Of a DNA stretch of 59,077 nucleotides, positions 34,745-42,753 are shown one piece after another. Both the position numbers and the translations under genes were made by a program. The notes below the pieces were generated by a model that made no database searches, was not told the origin of the DNA, and saw only the letters and a list, made by a program, of their open reading frames with translations. The stretch is from assembly GCA_023300375.1 (NCBI GenBank), contig JALZWO010000142.1:1-59077 (forward strand), given 5' to 3'. Position 1 is the first letter of the stretch; every line of letters starts with the position of its first letter. Source of the stretch: Granulosicoccus sp. GTDB taxonomy: Bacteria > Pseudomonadota > Gammaproteobacteria > Granulosicoccales > Granulosicoccaceae.

Positions 34745-36202
34745 ACAAAAAGAGAGCACCGCGTCTTTGTAGGCGGTCAATGCAAGTCGAAGCTCTTCCT
34801 CTTCTTCGGTCCACAAGTGCTCATTCATCGCTTGCTCAAAGCCCTCAAAGCTGAGCCAAGGGGCGGCAGTACTCTGCAACTTTTCACGACAATACTCGCG
34901 CCACTGTGTGAGCTGTTCTTGATCAAGAAGCTCTGGATAGTGTCTAGCCTGATAACGCCAAGCCAGTGTCTTTAGCCTTTGGTCTTCAAAATGATTTTGA
35001 TGGGAGCCCAGCTTGTTTGGCTCGGCATAGCGCAACGCTTTCGAGCGCTCTCTGTCTCCTTGCGACAAGAACGACCCGCTGTAAAGGCTACCCTCTACAT
35101 CGACCTGTTCATCAGGCCAGCTTCTACTCATCGCTTCACTGATTTTTTGTTGATGCTCGTGCGCAAGTAGTTGTTTGGCAATTTGGGCGTGATGCTCTAT
35201 CCGAGTCGTATCAATACCGAGTCGTTTGGCGTCGTCATTCCGCAAGGTTTTCCAGGGTACGACCACTGGACACTTGTTAATTTGGATTGTCCGAAGTCCC
35301 GGTCGATACGAAGACCTCTTGGTCGAACTTGTGACTAGATCAGGGCTAGTGATTTTTTTTGCAAACACACACTCATTAATTTCTTCACTGCTCATGTCGA
35401 GCAATCGACTTGGGTCATCGTGTAAGTCGAGCACAATAATGCTGTTGCGATTGTCTCGATGCATGGCTATCGGCAAGATGGCAGCTATGTGCGATCTTGC
35501 ACCTGGAATCATGCCTGATACTTGTAGGCAAATAGTTGGATTCTTGACTTTTAACAGATCAGCGACTGTGTTCTTTTGACGATGTGCAAAGGCGTATTCA
35601 TAGAGCTTGGGATGAGTGTTTCGTATCAGTCGCGCAACACTGATGGTTGCGCGAACATCGCTCAGCGCATCGTGTGCATGACCATGTTCAATATGATTAG
35701 CCTGTGTCAGGTGCTCTAGTCTATTGCTGGGTGTACCATCAGCGTTAACTGGCCAGTGGATGCCGTCAGGCCGCAAAGCGCGAGTGAGGCGAACAACATC
35801 CAGTAAATCCCAACGGCTGTTACCGTCTTTGTACTCGTGTTCGTACGCATCGTGGAAATTGCGGAATAGGGTGTTGCGGGTGAATTCATCGTCAAACCGA
35901 ATGCTGTTGTAACCAAGTGAACAGGTGCCAGGTGCGCCAATTTGCTCCAAGATTTTGGCTATGAATTCGTTTTCTCGAAGTCCTTGCGCATTGACATCCT
36001 GAGGTACTAAACCCGTGACTCGGCAAGCCGCAGGATGCGGTAGATAATCCATAGATTGCTGGCAATAGATCACCATGGGATCATCGATTTCATTCAAATC
36101 AAGATCAGTTCTCACACCAGCGAATTGGCAAGGCCTGTCCCAGGCGGGATGTGTGCCAAACGTTTCGTAATCGAACCAATACAGGCTGGGGGTTGTGTTC
36201 AC
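34727..36202 (-). CDS. sbcB: Exodeoxyribonuclease I
   Basis: A 491-residue DEDD-family 3'-5' single-strand exonuclease that interacts with SSB. It starts with GTG at 36202. Catalytic motifs: FDYETFGTHPAWDRPCQFAG with Asp and Glu, GYNSIRFDDEFTRNTLF, and HDALSDVRATISVARL. The SH3-like and helical C-terminal domains follow (LKTLAWRYQARHYPELL). The last residues (SVADG) are encoded in a degenerate repeat. It starts an apparent run with DUF2058 and the hydrolase upstream on the same strand (20 bp between sbcB and DUF2058). Confidence 0.94.
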   Translation of the reverse strand: MNTTPSLYWFDYETFGTHPAWDRPCQFAGVRTDLDLNEIDDPMVIYCQQSMDYLPHPAACRVTGLVPQDVNAQGLRENEFIAKILEQIGAPGTCSLGYNSIRFDDEFTRNTLFRNFHDAYEHEYKDGNSRWDLLDVVRLTRALRPDGIHWPVNADGTPSNRLEHLTQANHIEHGHAHDALSDVRATISVARLIRNTHPKLYEYAFAHRQKNTVADLLKVKNPTICLQVSGMIPGARSHIAAILPIAMHRDNRNSIIVLDLHDDPSRLLDMSSEEINECVFAKKITSPDLVTSSTKRSSYRPGLRTIQINKCPVVVPWKTLRNDDAKRLGIDTTRIEHHAQIAKQLLAHEHQQKISEAMSRSWPDEQVDVEGSLYSGSFLSQGDRERSKALRYAEPNKLGSHQNHFEDQRLKTLAWRYQARHYPELLDQEQLTQWREYCREKLQSTAAPWLSFEGFEQAMNEHLWTEEEEELRLALTAYKDAVLSFCSVADG

Positions 36203-36222
36203 GAGAGATGCTTGCTCGTTGC

Positions 36223-36918
36223 TTACCAGATGAGATCATCAGGAACAGGGTGTTCATCGTCCTGATCACTCGCTGTTTCTTCATTGATAAAGATACGCCA
36301 CTGGTCATTTATCAATCGAATGCTTGATGCTGTTTCAACAGGGATGAAGCAGGTTCGACCATTTAGCCAAGTTATGGCTAACTCGCCGTTGGCCAGTTGT
36401 TGCCGAACTTTTTCCAGAACTAGTAACTCGCGAATCTTGTTTTGCCAAGTGAAACGGTAAATGGCTTCACCTTTGTGTTCTTTGAGCATTGTCGACTCGA
36501 TCAAGGCATGTACTTGTCCTCTTTTCCCGTCTGACTCATGATCACTGTCTGCTGTTTTTGTGGTTCTATTGCCTTCAGCCTGTGGTTCGCTGCCACGAGT
36601 GCTCCATGAGCTGCTTCTGGACTTTACAGCGGGCGCTTTTTTGGATTTCTTCTTTTTGGGCGTAACTGCTGGAACGTCGGTGTATCCAACGACGACTTGA
36701 GGCTTGCCAGGCACCTGCGATGAGGGTTGTTTAGCAGTGTTTGTTGATTGTGTCTTAGCCGTATTTGTGGCCGAGTGTTGTTGGGGTTTGCCACCGCGTC
36801 GCGATTTGCTATTTTGATTTGTCTTGGCGTGTGTTTTGGGCTTTGCTTTAGGCCTAGCTGTGGGCTTGGGGGCTTCGAAGCCCGCTTGAAGCAGTTGGTC
36901 GCGCAATGAGTCAGACAT
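36223..36918 (-). CDS. DUF2058 (YaiL-like) nucleoprotein-associated protein
   Basis: A 231-residue protein. It opens with the family start SLRDQLLQAGFEAPK, passes through a long Lys/Pro/Thr/Asn-rich disordered segment (about 20-120), then the folded C-terminal domain: HALIESTMLKEH, AIYRFTWQNKIRELLVLEKVRQQLANGELAITWLNG, and the closing PVPDDLIW, which is diagnostic of DUF2058. Relatives such as E. coli YaiL have been linked to nucleoid or nucleotide binding without clear function. The basic disordered stretch would suit nucleic-acid contact. It lies between a hydrolase and sbcB on the same strand. Confidence 0.85.
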   Translation of the reverse strand: MSDSLRDQLLQAGFEAPKPTARPKAKPKTHAKTNQNSKSRRGGKPQQHSATNTAKTQSTNTAKQPSSQVPGKPQVVVGYTDVPAVTPKKKKSKKAPAVKSRSSSWSTRGSEPQAEGNRTTKTADSDHESDGKRGQVHALIESTMLKEHKGEAIYRFTWQNKIRELLVLEKVRQQLANGELAITWLNGRTCFIPVETASSIRLINDQWRIFINEETASDQDDEHPVPDDLIW

Positions 36919-36950
36919 GATTTTCTATCACAGCCAGAAAAAGTAAAAGT

Positions 36951-37733
36951 TTAATGTGTTAATTCTGAGGTCAAGAATTGTTCACAAATGCGTACAAATT
37001 GTTCAGGCTTCTCTGCGTGTGGCCAATGGCCAGTGCCCATGATGACTTTAACACTCGGTGACGAAAAAGCCTGCCGAATAATGGGTTCGTCGGTAGCTTG
37101 TAGGTAATCACTGTTGCCGCCCTTGATAAAAAGTGTAGGCTGTTCAACGAGTTGTTTCAGCGCAGGAGATTTAGCAATCAAAGAGTAGTCATCGCTCAAT
37201 TGTTGCAAGTCGAATCGCCAAGCAAAACCGCTGATCTTTTTTTTGTACAGGCTTTTGAGTAAAAAAGCCCTGACACCGGCATCCGTGATCGTTGAGCTCA
37301 GAAGTTTTTCAGCTGCGGCTCGGCTAGCGATAGACTCCAGATCGATTGCCTTCAGTGCTTCCAAGATGTCTTGGTGGTGAGGCGGGTAGTCTTTGGGGGC
37401 AATGTCCACTACGATGAGTTTTTGTAGGCCTTGGCAGCGAGGATTAGCGGCCATGGACATAGCCACTTTGCCACCCAGTGAATGCCCCAACAGGTGAAAT
37501 TGCTTGATGCCTTTGCTTTCCAGCATCTCCAGAACGGCATCGGCCATCGATTCAAGAGAGAGACTCGGTAGCGTTGGCGATAACCCATGACCAGGCAAAT
37601 CGGCTCGGATGACGCAAAAATGGTTTTGCAGTTCACGTGCCGCGACACCGAAGTTGTCGACGTTGCCAAACAAGCCATGCAACATGATCAACACGTCTCC
37701 TTCACCGTCTTGAGTTGTGTGTAATTCGATCAT
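36951..37733 (-). CDS. Alpha/beta hydrolase, YbfF-like esterase
   Basis: A 260-residue alpha/beta-hydrolase. The oxyanion-hole motif LHGLFGNVDNFG (about 19-30), nucleophile elbow GHSLGGKVAM (Ser near 87) and the catalytic His in GTGHWPHAEKPEQF form the usual triad; LFIKGGNSDYL holds the likely acid. These stretches match E. coli YbfF, an esterase acting on short acyl-CoA and other esters in vitro. The physiological substrate is unknown. It is divergent from gshA with a 51-bp gap and probably heads the hydrolase-DUF2058-sbcB run. Confidence 0.88.
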   Translation of the reverse strand: MIELHTTQDGEGDVLIMLHGLFGNVDNFGVAARELQNHFCVIRADLPGHGLSPTLPSLSLESMADAVLEMLESKGIKQFHLLGHSLGGKVAMSMAANPRCQGLQKLIVVDIAPKDYPPHHQDILEALKAIDLESIASRAAAEKLLSSTITDAGVRAFLLKSLYKKKISGFAWRFDLQQLSDDYSLIAKSPALKQLVEQPTLFIKGGNSDYLQATDEPIIRQAFSSPSVKVIMGTGHWPHAEKPEQFVRICEQFLTSELTH

Positions 37734-37784
37734 GAGGCTGGCGGCTGGGTTACAATTCTATGATATTGCCGAAGGATATTCATT

Positions 37785-39428
37785 GTGTATTCCGAAGTCA
37801 GAAAAAAAACCGAGCAGCTAGTCAACAGTTGTAACCCTGAGTTCTTTACGGGTCGCCAAATCGGCCTCGAAAAGGAATGTTTGCGTGTTGGGCTAAGTGG
37901 GGGTATCTCTCAGCAAGACCACCCCGTAGCGCTGGGTCGCGCGTTAACACACCCTTTCATCACGACAGACTTCTCCGAAGCGTTGTTGGAAATGGTAACA
38001 CCGCCGTGCGATTCAGCTGCACAAGCCATGAATTTCCTGAATTCAGTTCATCAGTTTATTGTTAGCAGGTTACCCGAGAATGAGCATATCTGGAACACCA
38101 GTATGCCGTGTATTCTAAACGAAGCTCGCAGTGTAAGAATTGGCGAATATGGCAGCTCACACAGTGGCCAGATGAAACATGCTTATCGGCGCGGACTTGG
38201 CTTGCGATACGGTCGGCGCATGCAGGCCATTGCGGGTGTGCATTTCAATTTCTCAATGCCTGATGCAGCTTGGCTATTTCGCAAAACAGCACAAGCGCCT
38301 GGCCAACAGGACAGCATTGAGCGTTGGGGCGCACTTGATGATGTGGCAAAGCAATCAGTGCGAACAACAGGCTATTTTGAGATGACACAAAATCTGTTGC
38401 AAGTCGGCTGGTTAGTGCCTTATCTTTTTGGTGCCTCACCTGCCATCTGTACCAGCTTTCTCGGTGAGGGTGAGGGTGATGATCTACAAGAATGGAACAG
38501 CACCACACGCTTTGCGCCTTTCGGTACCTCACTGCGCATGAGCAATATTGGTTATCGATATCGAGAAGATCAACCTATCGATTTAAGCGTTTGTCATAAT
38601 TCTGTTGACACCTATATTAAAGATGTCATCGCCCACGTCAACTCAACTCACCCAGCTTATGAAGCCATGGGTTTGCGCGATGAAAAAGGTAAGCACCAGC
38701 AATTAAGTACATCGCGGCTGCAAATTGAAAACGAGTATTACAGCTCAGTACGACCTAAACAGATTGCTAAGGATGGGGAGTTGCCAATAAAAGCCTTGCA
38801 AGATCGTGGTATCCGTTATCTGGAATTACGTTCGGTAGATGTCAATATTCTAGAGCCCAACGGCTTAGAACTGTCGCAGGTGGCCATGCTTGAATTGTTG
38901 ATGATGTTCGCTTGGTTAGCACCACCTCAGTCTTTGGATGCTGCAAATGTGCAGCGTTGTGCACGTAATGTACAGACGGTGGCCTACCGTGGTAGAGAAC
39001 CAGGCTTACAGCTGGAAACCCCGAGTGGCGAAGTAGGTTTACAGCAGTGGGGCAAGGATATTCTAAATTCTATCGAACCCCTGGCGCAATGGTTGGACCA
39101 AGGGCTTGAAGAACCCATCTATGCTAAAACCTTGCAACAACAAGTAGACAAGCTAAACGATCCTGATAAAACACCGTCTGCCACCATATTGAAAGGAATA
39201 AAACAAACTGGCTCGTTCTTTGAACATGCTCAAGAGTTGTCGGCGAAGCACCATGAGCACTTTACGTTAGTGCCTGTTGATGAAGCGATTAACAGTCTTC
39301 TCGACAGCAAGGTGACTGAATCTATACAGAAACAAGATCAGCTGGAGCGGGGCGATACAGGGAGTTTCGAGAATTATCTAGCGGCCTATCTCGATCAGAT
39401 AAAGTGTAAAGAAACCGCTGATGTCTGA
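37785..39428 (+). CDS. gshA: Glutamate-cysteine ligase
   Basis: A 547-residue enzyme for the first step of glutathione synthesis. It starts with GTG, preceded by a GAAGGAT Shine-Dalgarno sequence. Family marks are IGLEKECLRV, TTDFSEALLEMVTPP, the GLGLRYGRRMQAIAGVHFNFS block, FLFGASPA-like PYLFGASPAICTSF, and RYLELRSVDVNILEPNG. It is slightly longer than E. coli GshA. Its last eight bases overlap mobA, so glutathione synthesis is coupled here to molybdenum-cofactor maturation. Confidence 0.96.
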   Translation: MYSEVRKKTEQLVNSCNPEFFTGRQIGLEKECLRVGLSGGISQQDHPVALGRALTHPFITTDFSEALLEMVTPPCDSAAQAMNFLNSVHQFIVSRLPENEHIWNTSMPCILNEARSVRIGEYGSSHSGQMKHAYRRGLGLRYGRRMQAIAGVHFNFSMPDAAWLFRKTAQAPGQQDSIERWGALDDVAKQSVRTTGYFEMTQNLLQVGWLVPYLFGASPAICTSFLGEGEGDDLQEWNSTTRFAPFGTSLRMSNIGYRYREDQPIDLSVCHNSVDTYIKDVIAHVNSTHPAYEAMGLRDEKGKHQQLSTSRLQIENEYYSSVRPKQIAKDGELPIKALQDRGIRYLELRSVDVNILEPNGLELSQVAMLELLMMFAWLAPPQSLDAANVQRCARNVQTVAYRGREPGLQLETPSGEVGLQQWGKDILNSIEPLAQWLDQGLEEPIYAKTLQQQVDKLNDPDKTPSATILKGIKQTGSFFEHAQELSAKHHEHFTLVPVDEAINSLLDSKVTESIQKQDQLERGDTGSFENYLAAYLDQIKCKETADV

Positions 39429-40053
39429 AACCTTGCTAACGACAAATCAAACACGGCACGAAAGCGTTGGAGCTGTGTTGCTTGCTGGCGGTCTTGCCAG
39501 GCGTATGCAAGGGCAAGATAAAGGGCTTATGTTGCTCAACGGCAAACCCATGGCAAGTTACGCATTAAGCGTGCTCTTGGATAGGGCCTCCCAGTGCGTT
39601 ATCAATGCGAATCGTAACCAAGATGCCTACGCAAAGCTGTGTAACTCGTTAGTTCCCGTGATTTCAGACACACGCAGTGGGCATCTTGGCCCGCTGGCAG
39701 GGTTGAGTGCCGGGATTGAACACCTACAAACCTCCTATGTATTGATGTGCCCTTGTGACAGCCCTTTTTTGCAAGCAGGGTTAGTAGATGCGTTGGTGCA
39801 GCAGTGTCAGGTGAACGATGCAGACATCGCTGTTGCTCATGACGGCGAAAGATTGCAACCCGTATTCTCGATCGTCAACATACGAGTGAAAGATTCTCTC
39901 GATGCTTTTCTCGATAGCGGTGAGCGCAAAATTGATCGATGGTTTCTCGCGCACAAATTGATCGAGGTAGACGCGCGTAATTTTTCTGATTCGTTTCGTA
40001 ACATTAACACCGGAGAAGAGCTGCAGGCCGCAGAGCAGGAGATGCTCAAATGA
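39421..40053 (+). CDS. mobA: Molybdenum cofactor guanylyltransferase
   Basis: A 210-residue enzyme joining GMP to Mo-molybdopterin to give the MGD cofactor. The nucleotide-binding signature LLAGGLARRMQGQDKGLMLLNGKPM is clear, followed by LGPLAGLSAGIE and the metal-binding MCPCDSPFLQ. The ATG overlaps gshA by eight bases, and the stop overlaps moeA by four, so the three genes form one operon. An enzyme of this type implies that the cell uses DMSO-reductase-family molybdoenzymes. Confidence 0.94.
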   Translation: MSETLLTTNQTRHESVGAVLLAGGLARRMQGQDKGLMLLNGKPMASYALSVLLDRASQCVINANRNQDAYAKLCNSLVPVISDTRSGHLGPLAGLSAGIEHLQTSYVLMCPCDSPFLQAGLVDALVQQCQVNDADIAVAHDGERLQPVFSIVNIRVKDSLDAFLDSGERKIDRWFLAHKLIEVDARNFSDSFRNINTGEELQAAEQEMLK

Positions 40054-41336
40054 GCGAAAAAATTGAAAGCCAAGCGTCATGTGACGACGCTATCGAGCCG
40101 CATTTATTGCCTGTGGCACAGGCTCGGTCTCGGCTTCTAGCAGCATTGGAGCCCATTGCAGATACTCAGGTTATTGGTTTGCGTGACGCCTTGGGACGCG
40201 TACTTGCCACTGATGTGATGTCGAGTATCGACGTGCCTTCGCAGGCAAATTCTGCCATGGATGGCTATGCCATAAACTCTTCTAGTGTGCCAGCCAGTGG
40301 TATTGTTCAATTGGAACTCAAAGGTACAGCTTGGGCAGGACAGCCTTTTGAAGGGGACGTGCAACACGGTCAGGCTGTGCGCATTTTCACTGGCGGTATT
40401 ATGCCCGCTGGAAGCGATACCGTTGTTATTCAGGAACACGTAATAGCCAACGACTCTCATGTGTCAATAGATAGTGAAGTGGTGGCGGGCAAGAACGTTC
40501 GTCAAGCGGGCGAAGACGTACAACAGGGGCAGCTTGTTTTGTCCGCAGGCAAGCGGTTAGAGGCCGCTGACATTGGCGTGATTGCGTCTCTTGGTATCGC
40601 CCAAGTATCGGTTTGTCGAAAACTCAAAGTGGCATTTTTTACCACAGGTGATGAATTGGTGGCACTCGATGAGCACGTGCCAGTACAATCTCTAGAACCC
40701 GGCAAACTGTTCGACAGTAATCGTTATACGCTGGCTAGTCTCCTACAGGAAATGGGCGTTGACGCTATAGACTTGGGTATCGTTGGCGACAATGAAAACG
40801 AGACACGCAAAGCGCTCCAGCAAGCGGCTTCCATAGCGGATGTCGTTGTTAGTTCGGGCGGTGTTTCTGCAGGTGATGCCGATTTCGTAACGCGAGTTTT
40901 CCATGAGTTAGGCAACGTACATTTCTGGAAACTGGCTATGCGACCAGGGCGCCCTTTAGCGTTTGGAAAAGTGGGTGATGCTGCTTTTTTTGGGCTGCCT
41001 GGCAACCCAGTCGCCGTTATGGTGACTTTCCTTGAATTCGTAAAACCGGCGCTACGCCGCCTTTCTGGCATGCGCGACTTGGACACCTTAACTCTCTCTG
41101 CAGTGTGCCAATCAAAGCTTCGCAAATCTCTTGGTCGAGTAGAGTATCAGCGAGGCATCATGCGTGTGGACAATACGGGCTCTTTATTGGTTGAATCAAC
41201 AGGTAAGCAGGGCGCAGGCCGTTTGAGCTCAATGAGTCAGGCTAATTGCCTTATCGTGATAGACGCCAGTGTGAGCGAAGTGAATCCGGGCGACACTGTA
41301 GGTGTGCAACCCTTTCGTGGGCTGCTAGGAGGCTAG
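40050..41336 (+). CDS. moeA: Molybdopterin molybdenumtransferase MoeA (copy 2)
   Basis: A 428-residue MoeA. Marks: VPSQANSAMDGYA, FTGGIMPAGSDTVVIQEH, RQAGEDVQQGQ, VAFFTTGDELV, the signature SSGGVSAGDADFVTRV, MRPGRPLAFGK and FFGLPGNPVAVMV. It overlaps mobA by ATGA. It differs from copy 1 at the active loop (SAGDADF against SVGEADY) and elsewhere, so the copies are old paralogues. Two MoeA proteins may split work between molybdenum and tungsten or between substrates; nothing here decides that. It ends the gshA operon and is convergent with the P450 gene. Confidence 0.93.
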   Translation: MSEKIESQASCDDAIEPHLLPVAQARSRLLAALEPIADTQVIGLRDALGRVLATDVMSSIDVPSQANSAMDGYAINSSSVPASGIVQLELKGTAWAGQPFEGDVQHGQAVRIFTGGIMPAGSDTVVIQEHVIANDSHVSIDSEVVAGKNVRQAGEDVQQGQLVLSAGKRLEAADIGVIASLGIAQVSVCRKLKVAFFTTGDELVALDEHVPVQSLEPGKLFDSNRYTLASLLQEMGVDAIDLGIVGDNENETRKALQQAASIADVVVSSGGVSAGDADFVTRVFHELGNVHFWKLAMRPGRPLAFGKVGDAAFFGLPGNPVAVMVTFLEFVKPALRRLSGMRDLDTLTLSAVCQSKLRKSLGRVEYQRGIMRVDNTGSLLVESTGKQGAGRLSSMSQANCLIVIDASVSEVNPGDTVGVQPFRGLLGG

Positions 41337-41363
41337 GAGCCCGTCCAAGATCAGACTGCATTT

Positions 41364-42596
41364 TCACCACTTTACCTGCAACGCCTGAAGACCGTGGAAG
41401 TGGTAGGTATTCTGAAATTGTGGTTCCGCGGCGAGAGTTAAATCGGGCAGCCGTTGAAACAAAATTTGCACTGCAATGCGCAGTTCCATTTTTGCAAGCA
41501 ACGCCCCGATACAATAATGAATTCCAGCGCCTAATGACAAGTGTGCAGGATCTGCTCGATCCGGCCTGAACGTGTTGGCTTCGCTAAATTTTTTTGGGCA
41601 CCTGTTAGCTGCCGCCAACAGCAAGCCAATTTGCTCACCTTTTGCTATGCGCACATCACCCTGAAGGATAAGATCTGTTTGTGCGTATCGTGTGAACAAA
41701 TGTAAAGGTGCCGCAAAGCGTAGAGCTTCTGCCACGATAGCGTCGGCGGATACATCGTCTTTCAATGCATTAAGTAATTGTGCTCGGCGCTCGCCTTCGA
41801 AGTGCCTAAGCAAAGTCGCTATCATGTTACCTAACTGATGCACCGTAGCCTCATGGCCTGCGTTGAGCAGCAATATTGAGACACAAATAATTTCATCGTC
41901 ATTGATTGACTGTGCCTCGTCGCGGGCGGTAAGCATATGCGAGAGTAAGCCGTCATCAGGGTTACGGCGTTTTGATGCAATCATGTCCTTCAAGAACGCA
42001 TAAAATTCGGCGGCGGCCGTATTGGCTGCTACCTCATCGTCATGTGATTGCGTCATAGTGTAGACCTTCACCATGGCATGCGACCAAGCTACCAATTGTG
42101 GGCCGGCCTCCTCGGGTATCCCTAGAACCCGAGTAATGACCCTGAGTGGAAGTGGAGTAGCGTAGTTTTCAAGTAACTCAACCGTGCCCACACCTTCAAA
42201 TCGATTAATGCTGGCGTGAGCTATTTGTTTGATGAATGGCTCCATTGCATCGATCTGCCGAGAAACAAATGCCTTGTTCACTAATTTACGCAATTGCGTG
42301 TGAGTGGGTGGTTCCAAAGCCAGCAAGGAATAGCGCTCAGCTTTTGCAAATTCCCTGAGATGTGGTGGTGGGGGTGGCTGGTCATGGTCTTTTGGTGGTA
42401 ATCGTGCAAACCGTCGATCTCGTAATGCTGCGCTTACCTCGTTATAATTCAGAAGGCACCAAAATCCGTAATTTTCCCAAAAAACTGGAGTATCAAGGCT
42501 GTGCCATTGTGAGTAGCGTACATACGGGTTTGCAACAAAATCTGCAGCCCGAGGATCCTGCTGAATTGTGTTTTGCAGCACTATTTTTGAGATCAT
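41364..42596 (-). CDS. Cytochrome P450
   Basis: A 410-residue bacterial class I P450. The I-helix oxygen-activation motif is LLNAGHEATVHQ, the K-helix ExxR is EALRF, the Arg-containing AANRCPKKFSEANTFRPDR region follows, and the heme-binding loop SLGAGIHYCIGALLA places the axial thiolate at Cys362. A proline run (PPPPP, about residue 75) lies before the B-helix. No ferredoxin or reductase gene is adjacent, so redox partners come from elsewhere; the FdxA in this window is a 7Fe type. The substrate is not evident. Convergent with moeA. Confidence 0.93.
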   Translation of the reverse strand: MISKIVLQNTIQQDPRAADFVANPYVRYSQWHSLDTPVFWENYGFWCLLNYNEVSAALRDRRFARLPPKDHDQPPPPPHLREFAKAERYSLLALEPPTHTQLRKLVNKAFVSRQIDAMEPFIKQIAHASINRFEGVGTVELLENYATPLPLRVITRVLGIPEEAGPQLVAWSHAMVKVYTMTQSHDDEVAANTAAAEFYAFLKDMIASKRRNPDDGLLSHMLTARDEAQSINDDEIICVSILLLNAGHEATVHQLGNMIATLLRHFEGERRAQLLNALKDDVSADAIVAEALRFAAPLHLFTRYAQTDLILQGDVRIAKGEQIGLLLAAANRCPKKFSEANTFRPDRADPAHLSLGAGIHYCIGALLAKMELRIAVQILFQRLPDLTLAAEPQFQNTYHFHGLQALQVKW

Positions 42597-42753
42597 AAGC
42601 CACCAGAGATCAAATTTGTGGGACGGTTCACGGATTCAGTTCCCGTGAAGACTATCGACATGGGTTACCTTGTTCGGTTCTTGCACGGTGATGCTATTCA
42701 CCGGTCGTCCTTTTAATGAAACAGTTGTCTTAAACCTTGTGCTCTAGTCTTCC

